Shown in pieces: positions 23,908 to 35,144 of a stretch of DNA of 64,000 bases. Each line of letters begins with the position of its first letter. Position 1 is the stretch's first letter. Under the pieces are notes generated by a model. That model had not been told where the DNA came from. It saw only the letters and a program-made list of their open reading frames with translations, and did no database searches. Origin of the DNA: Gyrodactylus bullatarudis (lineage: Eukaryota > Platyhelminthes > Monogenea > Gyrodactylidea > Gyrodactylidae); NCBI GenBank assembly GCA_012064415.1, contig SSNU01000062.1, positions 489,097 to 553,096 on the forward strand. The letters run 5' to 3'. Position numbers and translations under genes: made by a program.

Positions 23908-26900
23908 TCAATCTTTTAAAATATAATTCAAAAAATTAGATTTTTTATCCTTAATTTCAAGAATATTTTCTCTGTCAAATTTTTCACTGATAATTTCCAG
24001 CTTTTTCGACTTCTCCGGGTACCATTTTCTTATTGACGAGATGCATTCATGAAGAGATTCTATCCATTCTTGGCAATAATCCTCTGAATCCCCCTTGAGA
24101 ACATAGCTAAGTAACAGTGAACGGAAAAAGAAACTTACTCTACATAAACATAGGAAAAGTCTAGAAGAAGGCTTATTTTAAGTTGCAAATGATCTTGAGT
24201 GCTCTTCAAAATTTTTTCGTCTGAGTCGAATTCTGTTTCAAAAATACAAGGTGGCTTCAGAGAAACATCAAATCTTCCCTTAATAAAATCATTGGTTGAA
24301 TCGTCAAATTCTTTTAGATTGTGTTGGAGATTTTCAATTCGAATGAATTCTCTAAGTTTCTTTGGACATGGAATCTGTTTAATCTGAAAGAAATTGCATT
24401 AAATTTTTGAAATTAAAATTATACTTGAAAGTAATCAGATAAACTCACAAATGAAATAGAAAATACTGACAAGTTAGTTTGGTCACTGGAACAACGTTTA
24501 ATTCGAATAATCTCTTCCAGTTTAATTAAATAATCATGCTTGTGATCAACCGATCCCTTTCTTGATTTAAGAGGTCTTTGACTCCAAAATCCGATCATGT
24601 ATCCAGTAAGGATACACCAGAAATTCTTTTGCTCATTCTTTTTTCCTCTGTGTAATTTGAGATACCCCTCCATATGATGTTTAAAATTGAGTTCTATTCC
24701 ACAGTTTAAGAGACTAGCCTCTTTCATTACAATTGGATTACGGGAATCTACATTATTCCATTTAATCATTTTGTATCGGGATTCATCCTGAAATAAATAC
24801 ATACATATATTATTAAGACTTTAATATTTAGCATTGATCAATTTCGTTTGAGAGAAATTAATTCTGGGAATCATTTATTCATTTTTGAGTTCAGAAAGGT
24901 TGTATTTGAATTCCTGGTCTTATTTCGATGATTCGAAAAAAATGTAATTCATTCTCAAGTAAAATGGATTAATTATTTACTTTATTGTGCTTTAAACGAA
25001 GAAAATCTTCTTCAACAAATTCAATCGGCCATATCATCTCTTCAGCGTATTTTATTTGATGATTTGCCACCAGATTAAAGTCATCTGAAAGAATAAGTTT
25101 CACATAAATCATACTCACTACAGTCATTGACCTGATTCAAAGAGGGAAACATTTTGGAATTAATTTCTTGATATACAAGTTTGTCAGATGATTCTTTGAA
25201 AAAATCCATTTTTCCAATTTTACTTGATGGCATCACTAAAATAATGCATTCAATTATAAGTTACCTTTATCCTTGAAAGATTTGAGGAAGCCTCTAATAC
25301 ACTTTCTGCATTTTGAGACTCTGGAGTAATCTGTCTGTGTCAAAGAGAGCTTTGATTGACTCAGTAGATTGAGCTCCTCGTGAGAGCAGACCTTTTCGTA
25401 GGGAGAATTTGGCTTTTGTGTTGTCACAGTGTACAACTCAACATCAAGTACCGACTCGTAGGTGAAATGCTTAATCTTGAACGAATAAGTTATCAGCCAG
25501 TTAAGTCAAAAAATTAAACAATTCGGATTTAAACATACTAATGCATTACTCTCCAGGTCAAGAATATAATTATACTGAGCATCTTGTTTCATAGCCATCC
25601 TATCTTCCAGATCCACAATCGACTCAGGTATGAGGCTCAGAATTTTTGTCAAGTAAATTTGCGAGAAATCTTTGTAGCTTGAAAAAATAGAATTTATCTC
25701 TCAAATAAAGTTAATGAAAAATATTGTTGTATCACTCTGATAAAGCCGCTGTAGGAAATAAAAAAACTAGGGTAATATATCGTTCCTGTGGGATATATAT
25801 TATATACTACTTAAGCACCTAGAAACGAAATATTTCTAGTTAACCTTTGTAAGTATAGGTGTTGCACTATTCATTAGAATAAAAAAACTACTATTTTATA
25901 TATTAAATTCATCACTTAATTTTTTTTGAATTTAAATCTTACGATTTGGGATAAATTTTTCTCTTTGAGTTGTAGCTCACGAGATAATTCAAAATTTGTT
26001 TTGATATGATGGATAAATTTTAGTAAAGGTAAATTTAATTGGGAAACCAACATTTTTCCACTGAAGAAGGTACTCTCTCAGCTACCGAAACGTCTGAAAG
26101 AGGCTTTGAAAAAAGGTTGGTTATATTCCCATTAAACCTACTTTTACAAGTAGTTATTGACATCTGTATGCCTATAAAATTATTCTCAAAAGTTTTTGAG
26201 TTGAACCTTCTTGGCAAGAGTATGCCCAAAATAAAAGCTTTCAAAGTGCATATTTTCTTTCTTCTTAAGAATCTTTATGTCATGCATATAAATATCTTAC
26301 ATGATCAAAGCAATTATATTCAGGATGGGCGACTCTTTATACTTGGATCGTAATTTTTCACTCTCAATTATTAGGTAATCTTGTAGGGACTCTGGATTGA
26401 TGAATATTCGAAGTTTGCTGAAGGTCAGTTCTCCTTGAATTGAGTTTAATTTTGGCATCTTTTTATTGATTCTATTCATTTCAACTGAATTATATTGTTC
26501 CAAAAGCAATGATCTTTTGCGTTCTCAAGAGAAAAAATTATTACATTTATTTTAAATCCTATTTCAAAGCTGAGAATCGAACCGAGATGATATGAAACAG
26601 CAAAACTTTCTCATATATATGATCCAATTTTACTTAAAATTTCAATTATGTAATCTAATTTATAGTAAGGAAGAAGACACCTTAAAAACATCCTCAGGAA
26701 GTTTGACAAATACCCTACTCTCAGACAACTCCAACATTATGAAACCTTAAATGAATACGGCGCAGTTCTTCATCAATTAATGCTACAAAAACTCAAGCCC
26801 TATTAAGAATTCAATTACACTGTGTAACTGTCTAGCCTCATAAAGCTCTATATGGCTAACCTTATCCCTCTATGGCTCCGACGTGCTGTAGCTATCATCA

Positions 26901-29637
26901 AATTATACCTACAGCACTCTGTCCAGTCAGCGTCTTCCTATCAAACTCGTAAGAAATCTCGATCTTGACAAAAACTACCGCCTCAATCAGAATTCCAAAT
27001 AGATTTTAACATTTTCAAATCCAAAAACATTTCAAATTCTTAATAAACTTGTACCTGATTCTCATATCTATTTTAATAATTTTTTTAAATAAAAATCTAT
27101 TATATATTAACTTCCTTTATGAAAAAAAACTCTGGTGATCCAATCTTTTTAAAAACTATTATATTTATAATTTGTGTATAATTATTTTTTCATTTCGATA
27201 TCAATCAAATAGAATAATGCCTAGTTAGAATATTCTGTAGATAGATCATGAGAGATACTGGGAAATGCATTGAAATCAAAGAAACTCACTCTGATAGAAT
27301 CTTTCTACAGCTACGTTGAGGAAAAGATTTTTACCAATCAAATTCGAAATCGAATCGGAAAGATTTTCTCCGCATAGCAAATCAATATGAAAAGAACTAT
27401 CCTGATTAGAGAGAGCAAGTGAGAGCTTATTTATGCGATCAAGATTCTTGCGATTTTCTTCAAGCTCGTTACAAATTTGAATCAAATTCTCACCTTTTTC
27501 GAATGAATCTAAAAAAGGTGAGTTAGAATTGAACTAAATGAGAGAATGGTTCTCATTAAATAAATTTCGGTAGCAATTCATTTCAGGTTCAGCGAAAATT
27601 GGGAGTAACCAATCAGATTCATTTGAATTCTTACAAGTGGGGAGTCATGGTGTAAGGTCTATTCGAGCCTATTATTCAGTATAAAACTGCCTATATCCAC
27701 ATTATACTTAGTCTATGGTTCAGTTAAGGTTCAATCTATTCAATGCATAGTATCCATGTGATAGGATTAAGTCAAGATAAAAATTGAGAACTGGCCTTTT
27801 TATCGAAAACGAATCTGGGAATCAATCAAAGGTGCCTCAATAATGAGTGAAAAAGAGAATCATATATAAAATGCAAGTTTACAAGAACGACATCTTTGAG
27901 TCTTGAGAAATTACAATTTGTACTTATAGTTGGTAGAGAATAACTTTATTAATCTCGAGTCTTCTCCATGTCACCGTTTGACCGTCAAGCCATCTAAACC
28001 TAATTTCAAGCAATGAACTAGGTGTGAAAGAGACCAACAATATCTAATTTAATTTTTCAGGAAATTTACTGTTTAATCCCCCTGAATGTCCTCATTCAGC
28101 TTGCCTACTACTTTAGTTCAGGTCGAACATATTCAGGTATTGTCGCAACTACAGTTTTCATAACAAGAGAGACGATACAGTAGTATCAGACTTTTATTTC
28201 TTCCTAACTGTCGTCTGAAATTCAAGTTCAAACTCGAATAGGAAGGAATGGTCATATGATTGAAATTGATGAAAACAAAGTTTCGAAAAGAAAATATAAT
28301 AGAGATGAATTTATTGTTGGCGCCTTCGACAGGGGTACTGGGAAAAGTTCGCCTAGTAATTTTTACCAGTAGAAATCAAGAAGTTCTTGACAAGTTTATT
28401 GGAGATAATATTGAACCCGTATCAACAATAATCAGACATTTTATCATACTAATTCTGGCAATTTATTAAGATTTTTTATGGATATAGGCAGTTTTATACT
28501 GAATAATAGGCTCGAATAGACCTTACACCATGACTCCCCACTTGTAAGAATTCAAATGAATCTGATTGGTTACGCAAAATATGAGTGCTAGGCCCAATTT
28601 TCGCTGAACCTGAAACGAACTGCTACCTAAATCTCTTTTAATTTACAATATGAGTTCAAATGATTTGATTAATTTCGAACTGTAATTTAGTCACCTGGTT
28701 TTTGGGAGTTTAACAAATTTTTCACTAATACCGAATTGGAATCTTTTGTAGCCAAGTTGAATGTCTGTGGAACAATTTTTTCTTCAAAGCATTCTTCTGG
28801 ACAGTTGAGTTGACTTATTTTTTCATTGGAAATTTTACCATAGACAAAAATTTGATTATCGGAATTGGTAAATCTATTGGCCAATTTCCGTTTATCGTAT
28901 AACAAAAGATTTATGGTATCTTTGAGGCTTTGCTGCTCGGAATCTGAATCATCATTTTTAGAGAGATTAGGTGACGAATTTCTTTCCGAATTATAATCAA
29001 CATTTTCATAAACTTCTTGCATCCGTGTCTTGATTTTGATGGGCTTTTCTTCTAAATGAATTACATTAATGTGAATGACTTTATCACCACAATGAATCTA
29101 TGACTAAAAGGTTGGTGAAGAAACTGTTTTAACTTGAAAATTTCCTAATTTTGACTTGATTATGACAACATAATGGGTTTAAATCGCAATAGCTACTTGT
29201 TAGTAAATGGTTAATTTTATATTTTTCAGATTTCCACTAAATTCAACTCACTTTTCATGTTTTTTGCATAGCAGTTAATCAGAATATTGTTTCTCGGTCT
29301 TAATATTTCCTTTTTGCCATTCTCATTCTGGAATAAAGTTATTTCTAAAGTCAAACTTGTGAGTAATCCGGATGAAAGACTGATCCCAACTGAGCTGAAA
29401 TGGATCGATTTTCCATAGCCTTTTCTTGCAAACAACTGCTCTACAAGATTTTAGTGTTTAACGTAGAAAACTTAGTATTAATAATAATAAAGCAAGAATA
29501 TAATGCAATGTAATACGTGTGAAAATAAGAGTTTGTAGCATTTTTTGATAAATTGTAGAAAATCTTTTTTTCTTCAAGTACTGATTTTTAATAGAGAGCT
29601 TTTCATACAGAGTAGTGATCAAGTCACAAAAATTCAT
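23908..29637 (-). CDS. ANLN: Anillin-like cytokinesis scaffold with anillin homology and PH domains (820 aa)
   Basis: Twelve exons sum to 821 codons with all phases matching: 29637-29517, 29440-29252, 29051-28695, 27508-27290, 26523-26301, 25677-25539, 25475-25265, 25235-25119, 25084-24981, 24787-24449, 24383-24139, 24106-23908. Anillin links actin, RhoA and septins at the contractile ring. Evidence: a RKRSLLLEQYN segment followed by IQGELTFSKLRIFIN aligns with the start of the anillin homology domain (about residues 285-340), and DVELYTVTTQKP matches its later strand. The PH domain starts at about residue 599 (MEGYLKLHRG...NFWCILTGYMIGFW) and ends with EWIESLHECISSIRKWYPE, the family's terminal helix. 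It is shorter than vertebrate anillin (about 1,120). I see no clear myosin/actin-binding N-terminal motifs. A shorter rhotekin-type relative is the alternative. Introns 3, 4 and 5 host repeats. Confidence 0.8.
25769..25870. repeat. Short repeat shared with 55591-55690 (family B)
   Basis: Within anillin intron 5, the segment from 25814 (GCACCTAGAAACGAAATATT and on to GTAAGTATAGGTG) is almost identical to 55636-55690, with only a few base changes in ~55. The upstream GGTAATATAT piece is also shared. It looks like a short interspersed or foldback element. A possible small regulatory RNA origin cannot be judged. Confidence 0.7.
26680..27015 (+). mobile_element. Fragment of a non-LTR retrotransposon 3' end
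   Basis: This stretch in anillin intron 4 matches, with many differences, the reverse complement of about 31400-31850. Shared strings include CCTCAGGAAGTTTG, TCATCAATTAATGCT-like, CCTCTATGGCTCCGA-like and CAAACTCG sequences. The other copy continues into a reverse transcriptase, so this is the 5'-truncated tail of the same LINE-like family. Frames are broken. It lies antisense to the host gene. Confidence 0.65.
27562..28634. mobile_element. 1.07-kb DNA-transposon-like element with long terminal inverted repeats
   Basis: Positions 27562-27700 and 28480-28634 are inverted copies of about 140-155 bp, closely matched from GGTTCAGCGAAAATTGGG through AACCAATCAGATTCATTTGA to the inner GCCTATATCCA. 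The right arm has about 15 extra bases near GCAAAATATGAGTGCTAGG. The element fills anillin intron 3 (1186 nt); without it the intron would be about 113 nt. The ~780-bp interior has no recognisable transposase, only a 70-codon frame at 28260-28469, so it is probably non-autonomous. Confidence 0.8.
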
Positions 29638-29689
29638 TAAGAGTATTATTTTCAATCAGTAGTTCTTTTCTTTTTTATTGAATGAGATT
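29638..29689. promoter_or_regulatory. 52-bp divergent intergenic gap
   Basis: The anillin-like start (29637, minus) and the unknown small gene start (29690, plus) are 52 bp apart. Either both share a compact bidirectional promoter, or one true start lies inside the other's transcript. Confidence 0.4.
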
Positions 29690-30157
29690 ATGAATCAGAT
29701 CGTCTGCCACTTTTTTATGACATTTTATCTATTATCAGATCACATTTTATTAAATGGTAAAATAATAGAAATATGCAAGCCAAGTGAAACTATCGAGAGG
29801 TGTTTTGGAAAGTTAATTAACGAAATAAAAATCATTGAGGGCTGGTTAAAGTGTGAAACTGAAAGAACTGATGATAAAATCTTCGAATTAGGAGAACATG
29901 CAGAAGGAAATTACATCAATTCTCTATTATTCAAAAACATGGATCTAAAAAGAATCAGGAAACGATTTAATACAATTTTCTTCAACTATATGTACAATAT
30001 AGAGACATATGATAACTTGGAAGCAATTATTGAAATAAGAAGTCTTTTTAAAGAAGTAGCATTGAAATATAAGCAAAAACTAGATATCGATATAATAAAA
30101 ACCCAATTGGGAAGTACAAACTGCAAATTTCCGAAAATTTTATGGAATTATTTTTAA
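29690..30157 (+). CDS. Uncharacterised 155-aa protein, single exon
   Basis: An uninterrupted frame from ATG 29690 to TAA 30157. I do not recognise the family. The protein is Lys/Ile/Glu-rich, has no obvious signal peptide beyond a mildly hydrophobic start (residues 6-20), and looks mostly helical, with paired charged helices around residues 40-75 and 85-140. It is packed tightly between the anillin-like start and the CREC gene (97 bp before the next start). A short hairpin-capable AGTCCCCTCGAAGGACT follows the stop. Length and codon pattern support a real gene; function is open. Confidence 0.6.
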   Translation: MNQIVCHFFMTFYLLSDHILLNGKIIEICKPSETIERCFGKLINEIKIIEGWLKCETERTDDKIFELGEHAEGNYINSLLFKNMDLKRIRKRFNTIFFNYMYNIETYDNLEAIIEIRSLFKEVALKYKQKLDIDIIKTQLGSTNCKFPKILWNYF

Positions 30158-30254
30158 ATTTGAAAAATACTCAAGAAAGCATTATAGGAAGTCCCCTCGA
30201 AGGACTTCTTCAAAAAAATTTCCTGCACAATTTCAAAAATTTTGAGTCACTATA

Positions 30255-32710
30255 ATGAATTCGATCAAGAGTCGATTATTCGTCTTTATTATCTTTCTTA
30301 TAACTCCTGTGATTTCTGTAAGTTATTTTTCTTATGAAATTATTCAGTTTCGAGACGAAGATATTCCTCCAGAACTATCATTGAAACGTCTAGGGTAAAA
30401 TAAATTTCTTTCTAGTATAAAAGTGTTATATTTCAAAAGATTGATGCTGATAAGAACGAGGAAATTGATGATCATGAACTTGTTAACTGGATGAGAATGA
30501 TTACACAAAAACATGCCCAGGAGGATTGTGATCATTCGTGGAGTGCTTATGATTATGACGACGCTTCTCATATGGACTGGTCCCGCTATGAAAGTATCAT
30601 AAGAAACACTGAACTTGATGAAGGCATGTATAGATTTGCTAATATTTAGAAGCTACATTATCATATGAGAAAATCGTGGATAAGGAGAAGCGTCGTTTTT
30701 ATGCTGCAGATGAAGATAAGAATGAACTCTTATCAAAGAAGGAGTTTTGTATTTTCTTACATCCAGAAGAGTATGCCTCTATGGCAAATATTTTAGTAGA
30801 GGTAAATTTGATCTACGTTATACCTAAATTTCAAGGAAGCATTTGAAGATATTGATACAAATGAAGATGGAAAAATTTCTCTGAAAGAATATATGAGTGA
30901 GTATACAAATGAATGAGCAAACTTTTTTTAGTACACAGATGTTTTCATAAACCATTTTTTTCTCTAGAACTTGGGTTTGTTGGTATATGAAATTTATTCT
31001 CTGTTATTTTGAAAATTATAAGGTGAATTAAGAAATAATTTTTAAAATTTAGCTGATATGGGAGTCGATATTGAAGAAAGTGATAATTCTGACTCATGGG
31101 TAAAAGAGGAAATCGAAAATTTCAAAAATAATCGAGATTCTGATAAAGACGGTTATTTGGATACGGAAGAGGTGCGTCTCTGGATATCTCCTTTACCAGA
31201 ATATCATGCCAAGAAAGAAGCTGAAAATATCATTAAAGAGGCCGACGATGACAAAGTATGTAAAATTAATATTCATTCGAATTACTATCTTAATTATTTT
31301 TTGTAATAGAACGTTTATTTGAGTTATATCGAAGTAAAAAAAATAATTATATACAGATTGAATCTCGAAATTATAAATAATAGTTTTTAAAAAGATTGTG
31401 TTCATCTGGAATTTTTTTGAAAAGGAAGTAAGCAATTTTTTTGTGGATTGGTGCCTGAAAGAGTTAAGATTGATTTGGTGTTTCAATCTGACTAAGGTGG
31501 TCGTCCTTGTTAGGATCGAATAACGAGAATTATTGCGAGTTTGAGAGTTAGAGCTAGACTGGTCCGTGTGTTGAAGATGCAGTTTTATGATGACTGCTGT
31601 CCATCGGAGCCAAAGAGGGGTGATGTTGGCCACTGATCTGAAGTGCTGATCTATAGCTTTGAGGGCCTAAACAGCTGCAGAGCATGATGTATTGAATTAT
31701 CTCTAGGGCTGTGGTTTTTGCAGCATTAATTGATTAGAAAATGGCTGAACCATATTCATGTATCGGAATAATAAAAGTCTTGTAAAGTTGGAGTTTGAGA
31801 TGAGGATGTTTTACAAACTTCCTGAGGAGGTAAGTACCGTAATGGAGTCCTTTGATTACATCAGAGATGTGTTTAGAAGTGTCTAGCTTAGAGTTGTAGG
31901 TAAGCCCCAGGTCATTGATGGTCTGTGTAATGATGTCACTTAGGGATGATAGGAGAGGAGATTGAGAGCCTAACAGCATAAGTTTAGTCTTAGACATATT
32001 GAGTTCAAGGCCAATAGTACTGAGTTTTGTCGAGATGTATTGGAGTTCATTATGTATGGGAGTCTTTGTTATATGGGATGATGACTTTGATATCGTCAGC
32101 ATATTTGAAATAAGTAATTTGAGAACTGCTGGGTTGAATTTCTGAGAATACGAGATTAAAAAGTAAAGGGGCAAAAACACCTCCTTGAGGAACACATAAT
32201 AATGGTTACATGAAATAAGCTTCAGGTTTTTCCTACAATTTTTCATCTATTCATTATAAATCTTCAAATTGTGAATAACTCACAAAATAAAAAAAAATAA
32301 TTTCAAGTTCCCTTAAAGAATAAAATGAATAAAAGTTCAAGAACCTTGTGTATTAGATACTGAAAATATAGAAAATTTTCATTGAACCTTTAAATCCCTA
32401 TAATTGATCTAAATTTAAGTTTGAAACAGTAAAAAAAGTTCAATGAAGTTGAGCCACAAGTTTGCAACTATTTAAAACACGACAAAAGAGCATTACACTG
32501 AAATTTATTTAATCAATAGAAGAAAATTTCGTATATTTGAAAAGAATATTTTGACCGACATATTGGGTAAAAATAAAAATTTTATAAATTATTTTACAGA
32601 ATGGAAAACTTAGCAAGATTGAATTTGAAAAACACGAGGATCTTCTAGCCAATAGTCATATCACAGAATTTGGTGATGCACTTAAATCAACCGAGCATGA
32701 TGAATTATAA
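30255..32710 (+). CDS. CREC-family (calumenin/reticulocalbin-like) ER calcium-binding protein with HDEL tail (278 aa)
   Basis: A six-EF-hand protein of the secretory pathway lumen. Exons 30255-30317, 30348-30394, 30424-30623, 30650-30801, 30836-30896, 31053-31255 and 32600-32710 total 279 codons. Residues 1-21 form a hydrophobic signal peptide. Calcium loops read DADKNEEIDDHE, a degenerate DYDDASHMDWSR, DEDKNELLSKKE, DTNEDGKISLKE, DSDKDGYLDTEE and DDDKNGKLSKIE. The chain ends ...KSTEHDEL, an ER-retrieval signal. Introns are 30, 29, 26, 34, 156 and 1344 nt. The first is in frame (30 nt) and could be retained. The 26-nt intron starts with GC. The last intron carries an antisense retrotransposon fragment. 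AATAAA near 32756 may be its poly(A) signal. Family identity is firm; choosing between calumenin and reticulocalbin is not. Confidence 0.92.
31400..32205 (-). mobile_element. Truncated non-LTR retrotransposon with reverse transcriptase remains
   Basis: Inside the last CREC intron, antisense to the gene. On the minus strand, near 32197, a VPQGGVFAPLLFN block leads to YADDIKVI (YADD at about 32092-32103), the catalytic box of LINE reverse transcriptases. A frame change follows and the thumb-like region continues (ELNMSKTKLMLLG and LRKFVKHPHLKLQLYK). Frames are broken at least once, and the 5' part with endonuclease is missing. It belongs to the same family as 26680-27015. I infer a CR1/jockey-type element, not certain. 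Confidence 0.85.
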
Positions 32711-33667
32711 CAAGAATTTTGATATTTTAACAGGATTTATGTCTTTGCTTTTTTTGAATAAAAAATTATCGGCTCCAAAAAATTTTTTTTCATATAAGTG
32801 AGAGAAATTGTAACAATAAAATTTGAAAATTATAATTGAGTAAGAGTAAGCTTAATGAATAGTACATTATGTAAGGTATTTTCAAAAATACTATACCGTT
32901 AATCTTATTATAAACTAAATGGTTTGTAAAACTTGTTACTCGGTAACAGATTAACTTGAATCTTTAATCGTCTTGAGATTACCTGATAGTCTTTTCATAA
33001 CCAATTTTCATTCGTTGAATCACGTCTATTCTTGAAGTAGGAAATTTTTGAGAAAATACAAAGAAATTCGAATTTGGATCTCAATCTTATTGTTCTGAGA
33101 AACTTGGTAACAAGTGAAACGGAATATTGCGTTGAAACTGAAAGAGAAGACCCAACTATGGGATTGATCTTGCTAAAGATATTATTTCCAAAAAGATCAA
33201 AAGATAACTGCGTATGAAGATCAGCAAGCATAAAAGTTTGTTAATCGTGAGACCTGGTAAAAAGAAGATATCCGAATTTACGCTGATATATGCAAAGTTG
33301 ATGCCCATTAATAAAACGATGAATTTTGTTCAGTTTACGAAACCAGCTCAATATTTCCTCTAGCTTCTAGCGCTATTATGAACACCCATCAGCGTTAGTT
33401 GTACCTAGTCACGATTAAAGTTATTTTTTATTGGGAATGCCGCCGAATGTCGAGCAGATACAAGTTGGGATCAAGTTAGACATCCACCTCTCTCTATCAT
33501 TGTGGTTTCTAATTTTTCTCACACAATAATCAAGGTGACCAAATAAAATTGAGGACGCCGTTTCGCAACAAAAATCTTGGATTAAAACAATCCAAAATAT
33601 TGCAGACCAATGTTAATTTGTTTATCAAATTTCGGTCTCGTATTAATAATAATATTATTCACTCAAA
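32711..33667. other. Intergenic, one weak minus-strand frame
   Basis: Holds the CREC 3' UTR and then about 900 bp without recognisable genes. An ATG-led 78-codon frame on the minus strand (33231-32995) has a mixed, protein-like composition but no match I know and no supported splice partners. It is noted but not called. Confidence 0.45.
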
Positions 33668-34784
33668 ATGAATAAGGTTGCGAGTCGCAACTTGCGACTA
33701 TAATCTTCTTCGAAGCTCTTGGCTGCATTTCTGCAGTAAGTCCTATCTTAACTTATTCTCCAAGATCGAGCCTCCAGAAAATGATGACATCCATACTGAA
33801 GCTGCTATGCAGAAATTAGCGTAAGTTTATATTTCCTCACGGGTGCATAGAGACATCTTTGACATGTACGACTTGGGCAATCCTTCCGATGGACAGCTAA
33901 CGCTGGACGAACTTAAGAAAGGTATAAAAGTAAAAACGATAGCTCTTCTGATGGCCGCTTGCGACAAATGGTGGAAAACTTACGTTCTAGATGTAAACCA
34001 AGTCTCACTCACTAGAGTCAACTATGATGCCATCCTCGAGGCCAAAACCTTTGGTTCAGGTTAGTGAAAGTAAGATGAATGAGGTAGCCTTTTATTGAAA
34101 ATCATTCTTTTCAAGAGTATCAATTCACTAAAGCTGTGATTAAAGCAAGAGAACTACAGTTTTCGTCATAACCACTTCGAGTTTTTTTTAGAACTATTTG
34201 ATGCAGCTCTTCCAAGTGGAGCAGCAGGGTTAGTTAAGCCCGCATTCTGTTCATTGATCCACCCCGAGACTGACCCGACGAAGATGTCAACCGTTCTAGT
34301 TAAGGCAAGTTTTGACCATAACTGATCTGTTCATGTGTTTTGAGTTCTCGCATCACCATTATAGCAAGCGAAGGAAGACAGATGCCAACGAAGTTAATTT
34401 CATCTCCGAAGCCGAATTCATGGCTGAAATGAGAATAAGATACAAGGACGCTGACAAGAGTGAATGGGTCACTGCTGAGCGCAATCATTTCAAAGAACTT
34501 GACTCAGACAAAGATGGCTTTTTGAATGGCTCAGATTTGATTGGATAATGGGGCTGCCTGATCTACATGCTAGCAGAGAAGCAACAGCTCTTATCAAATG
34601 GGCAGACGATAATGCCGTGAGTTGTCTTTGACTAGTAGAATCAAAATTGTATTGATTTTATTTTCAGGACGGAAAAATATCCAAACAAGAGTTCTTGATC
34701 CACATGAACCTATTTGCCGCAAGCTATATCACTTCATTTGCTCAGGATCTAAGGATATATCTTGTAAGCAACGACCCTGTATAA
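33668..34784 (+). pseudogene. Second CREC-like EF-hand gene with broken frames
   Basis: A paralogue of the CREC gene just upstream. Exon-like blocks are about 33668-33735, 33765-33820, 33851-34059, 34192-34304, 34365-34616 and 34668-34784. Introns are 29, 30, 132, 60 (GC donor GCAAGT) and 51 nt. Recognisable pieces include DIFDMYDLGNPSDGQLTLDE, DSDKDGFLNGSDL and DDNADGKISKQEF. Three places need a frame change: between the start ATG (33668) and the signal-like TIIFFEALGCISA stretch, near 34375, and near 34542, where restoring one base would recover the conserved Leu-x-Trp-Ile turn. The C-terminus lacks HDEL. Several calcium loops have lost ligands. It is either a pseudogene or a gene with assembly indels. 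Confidence 0.7.
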
Positions 34785-35144
34785 AACAGATGTTTTCAAT
34801 TTTACTTGAATCTTGTTTTCACTAAATTGCGAAAAGAACCCCTTATTGAACATACCAATCAGGTGGTCATTTTAGTGTGGGACATTAACTGACATGTTCC
34901 TTCATTGAGAGGTTGAAATCAATAGCGGTAATTGTATCATCTAGATGTCTAAGTTTGAACAACGATAATGGTACGCTGGATTTATCTTGCTGTGCTTAAA
35001 TATTATCTTTAATTCTAAATTCAGTCTCGTTTTGTTTAAATAATGATTTACTTTTTCAAAAATATTATTTTTATAATGAAATAATTCAAATGTTTTTTTT
35101 CGATTTGGAGAATTTTCCGATTTCGAGAGTCAATTTCACATTAG
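34785..35144. other. Short intergenic gap
   Basis: About 360 bp between the broken CREC copy and the SS18 stop codon. No feature is apparent apart from AT-rich DNA that may hold both 3' UTRs. Confidence 0.5.

Noticed and set aside
26039..26353. 104-codon plus-strand frame
   Set aside because: Lies antisense across the well-supported anillin intron 5 and the edge of an exon. No features of its own.
32995..33231. 78-codon minus-strand frame between the CREC genes
   Set aside because: Composition is protein-like, but there is no family match and no supported upstream or downstream exon.
33922..33942. A 21-nt GT-AG 'intron' in the second CREC copy
   Set aside because: Reading through gives the same spacing between the conserved Glu-Leu and Trp residues (20 residues) as the intact paralogue and other CREC proteins, so the segment is coding.
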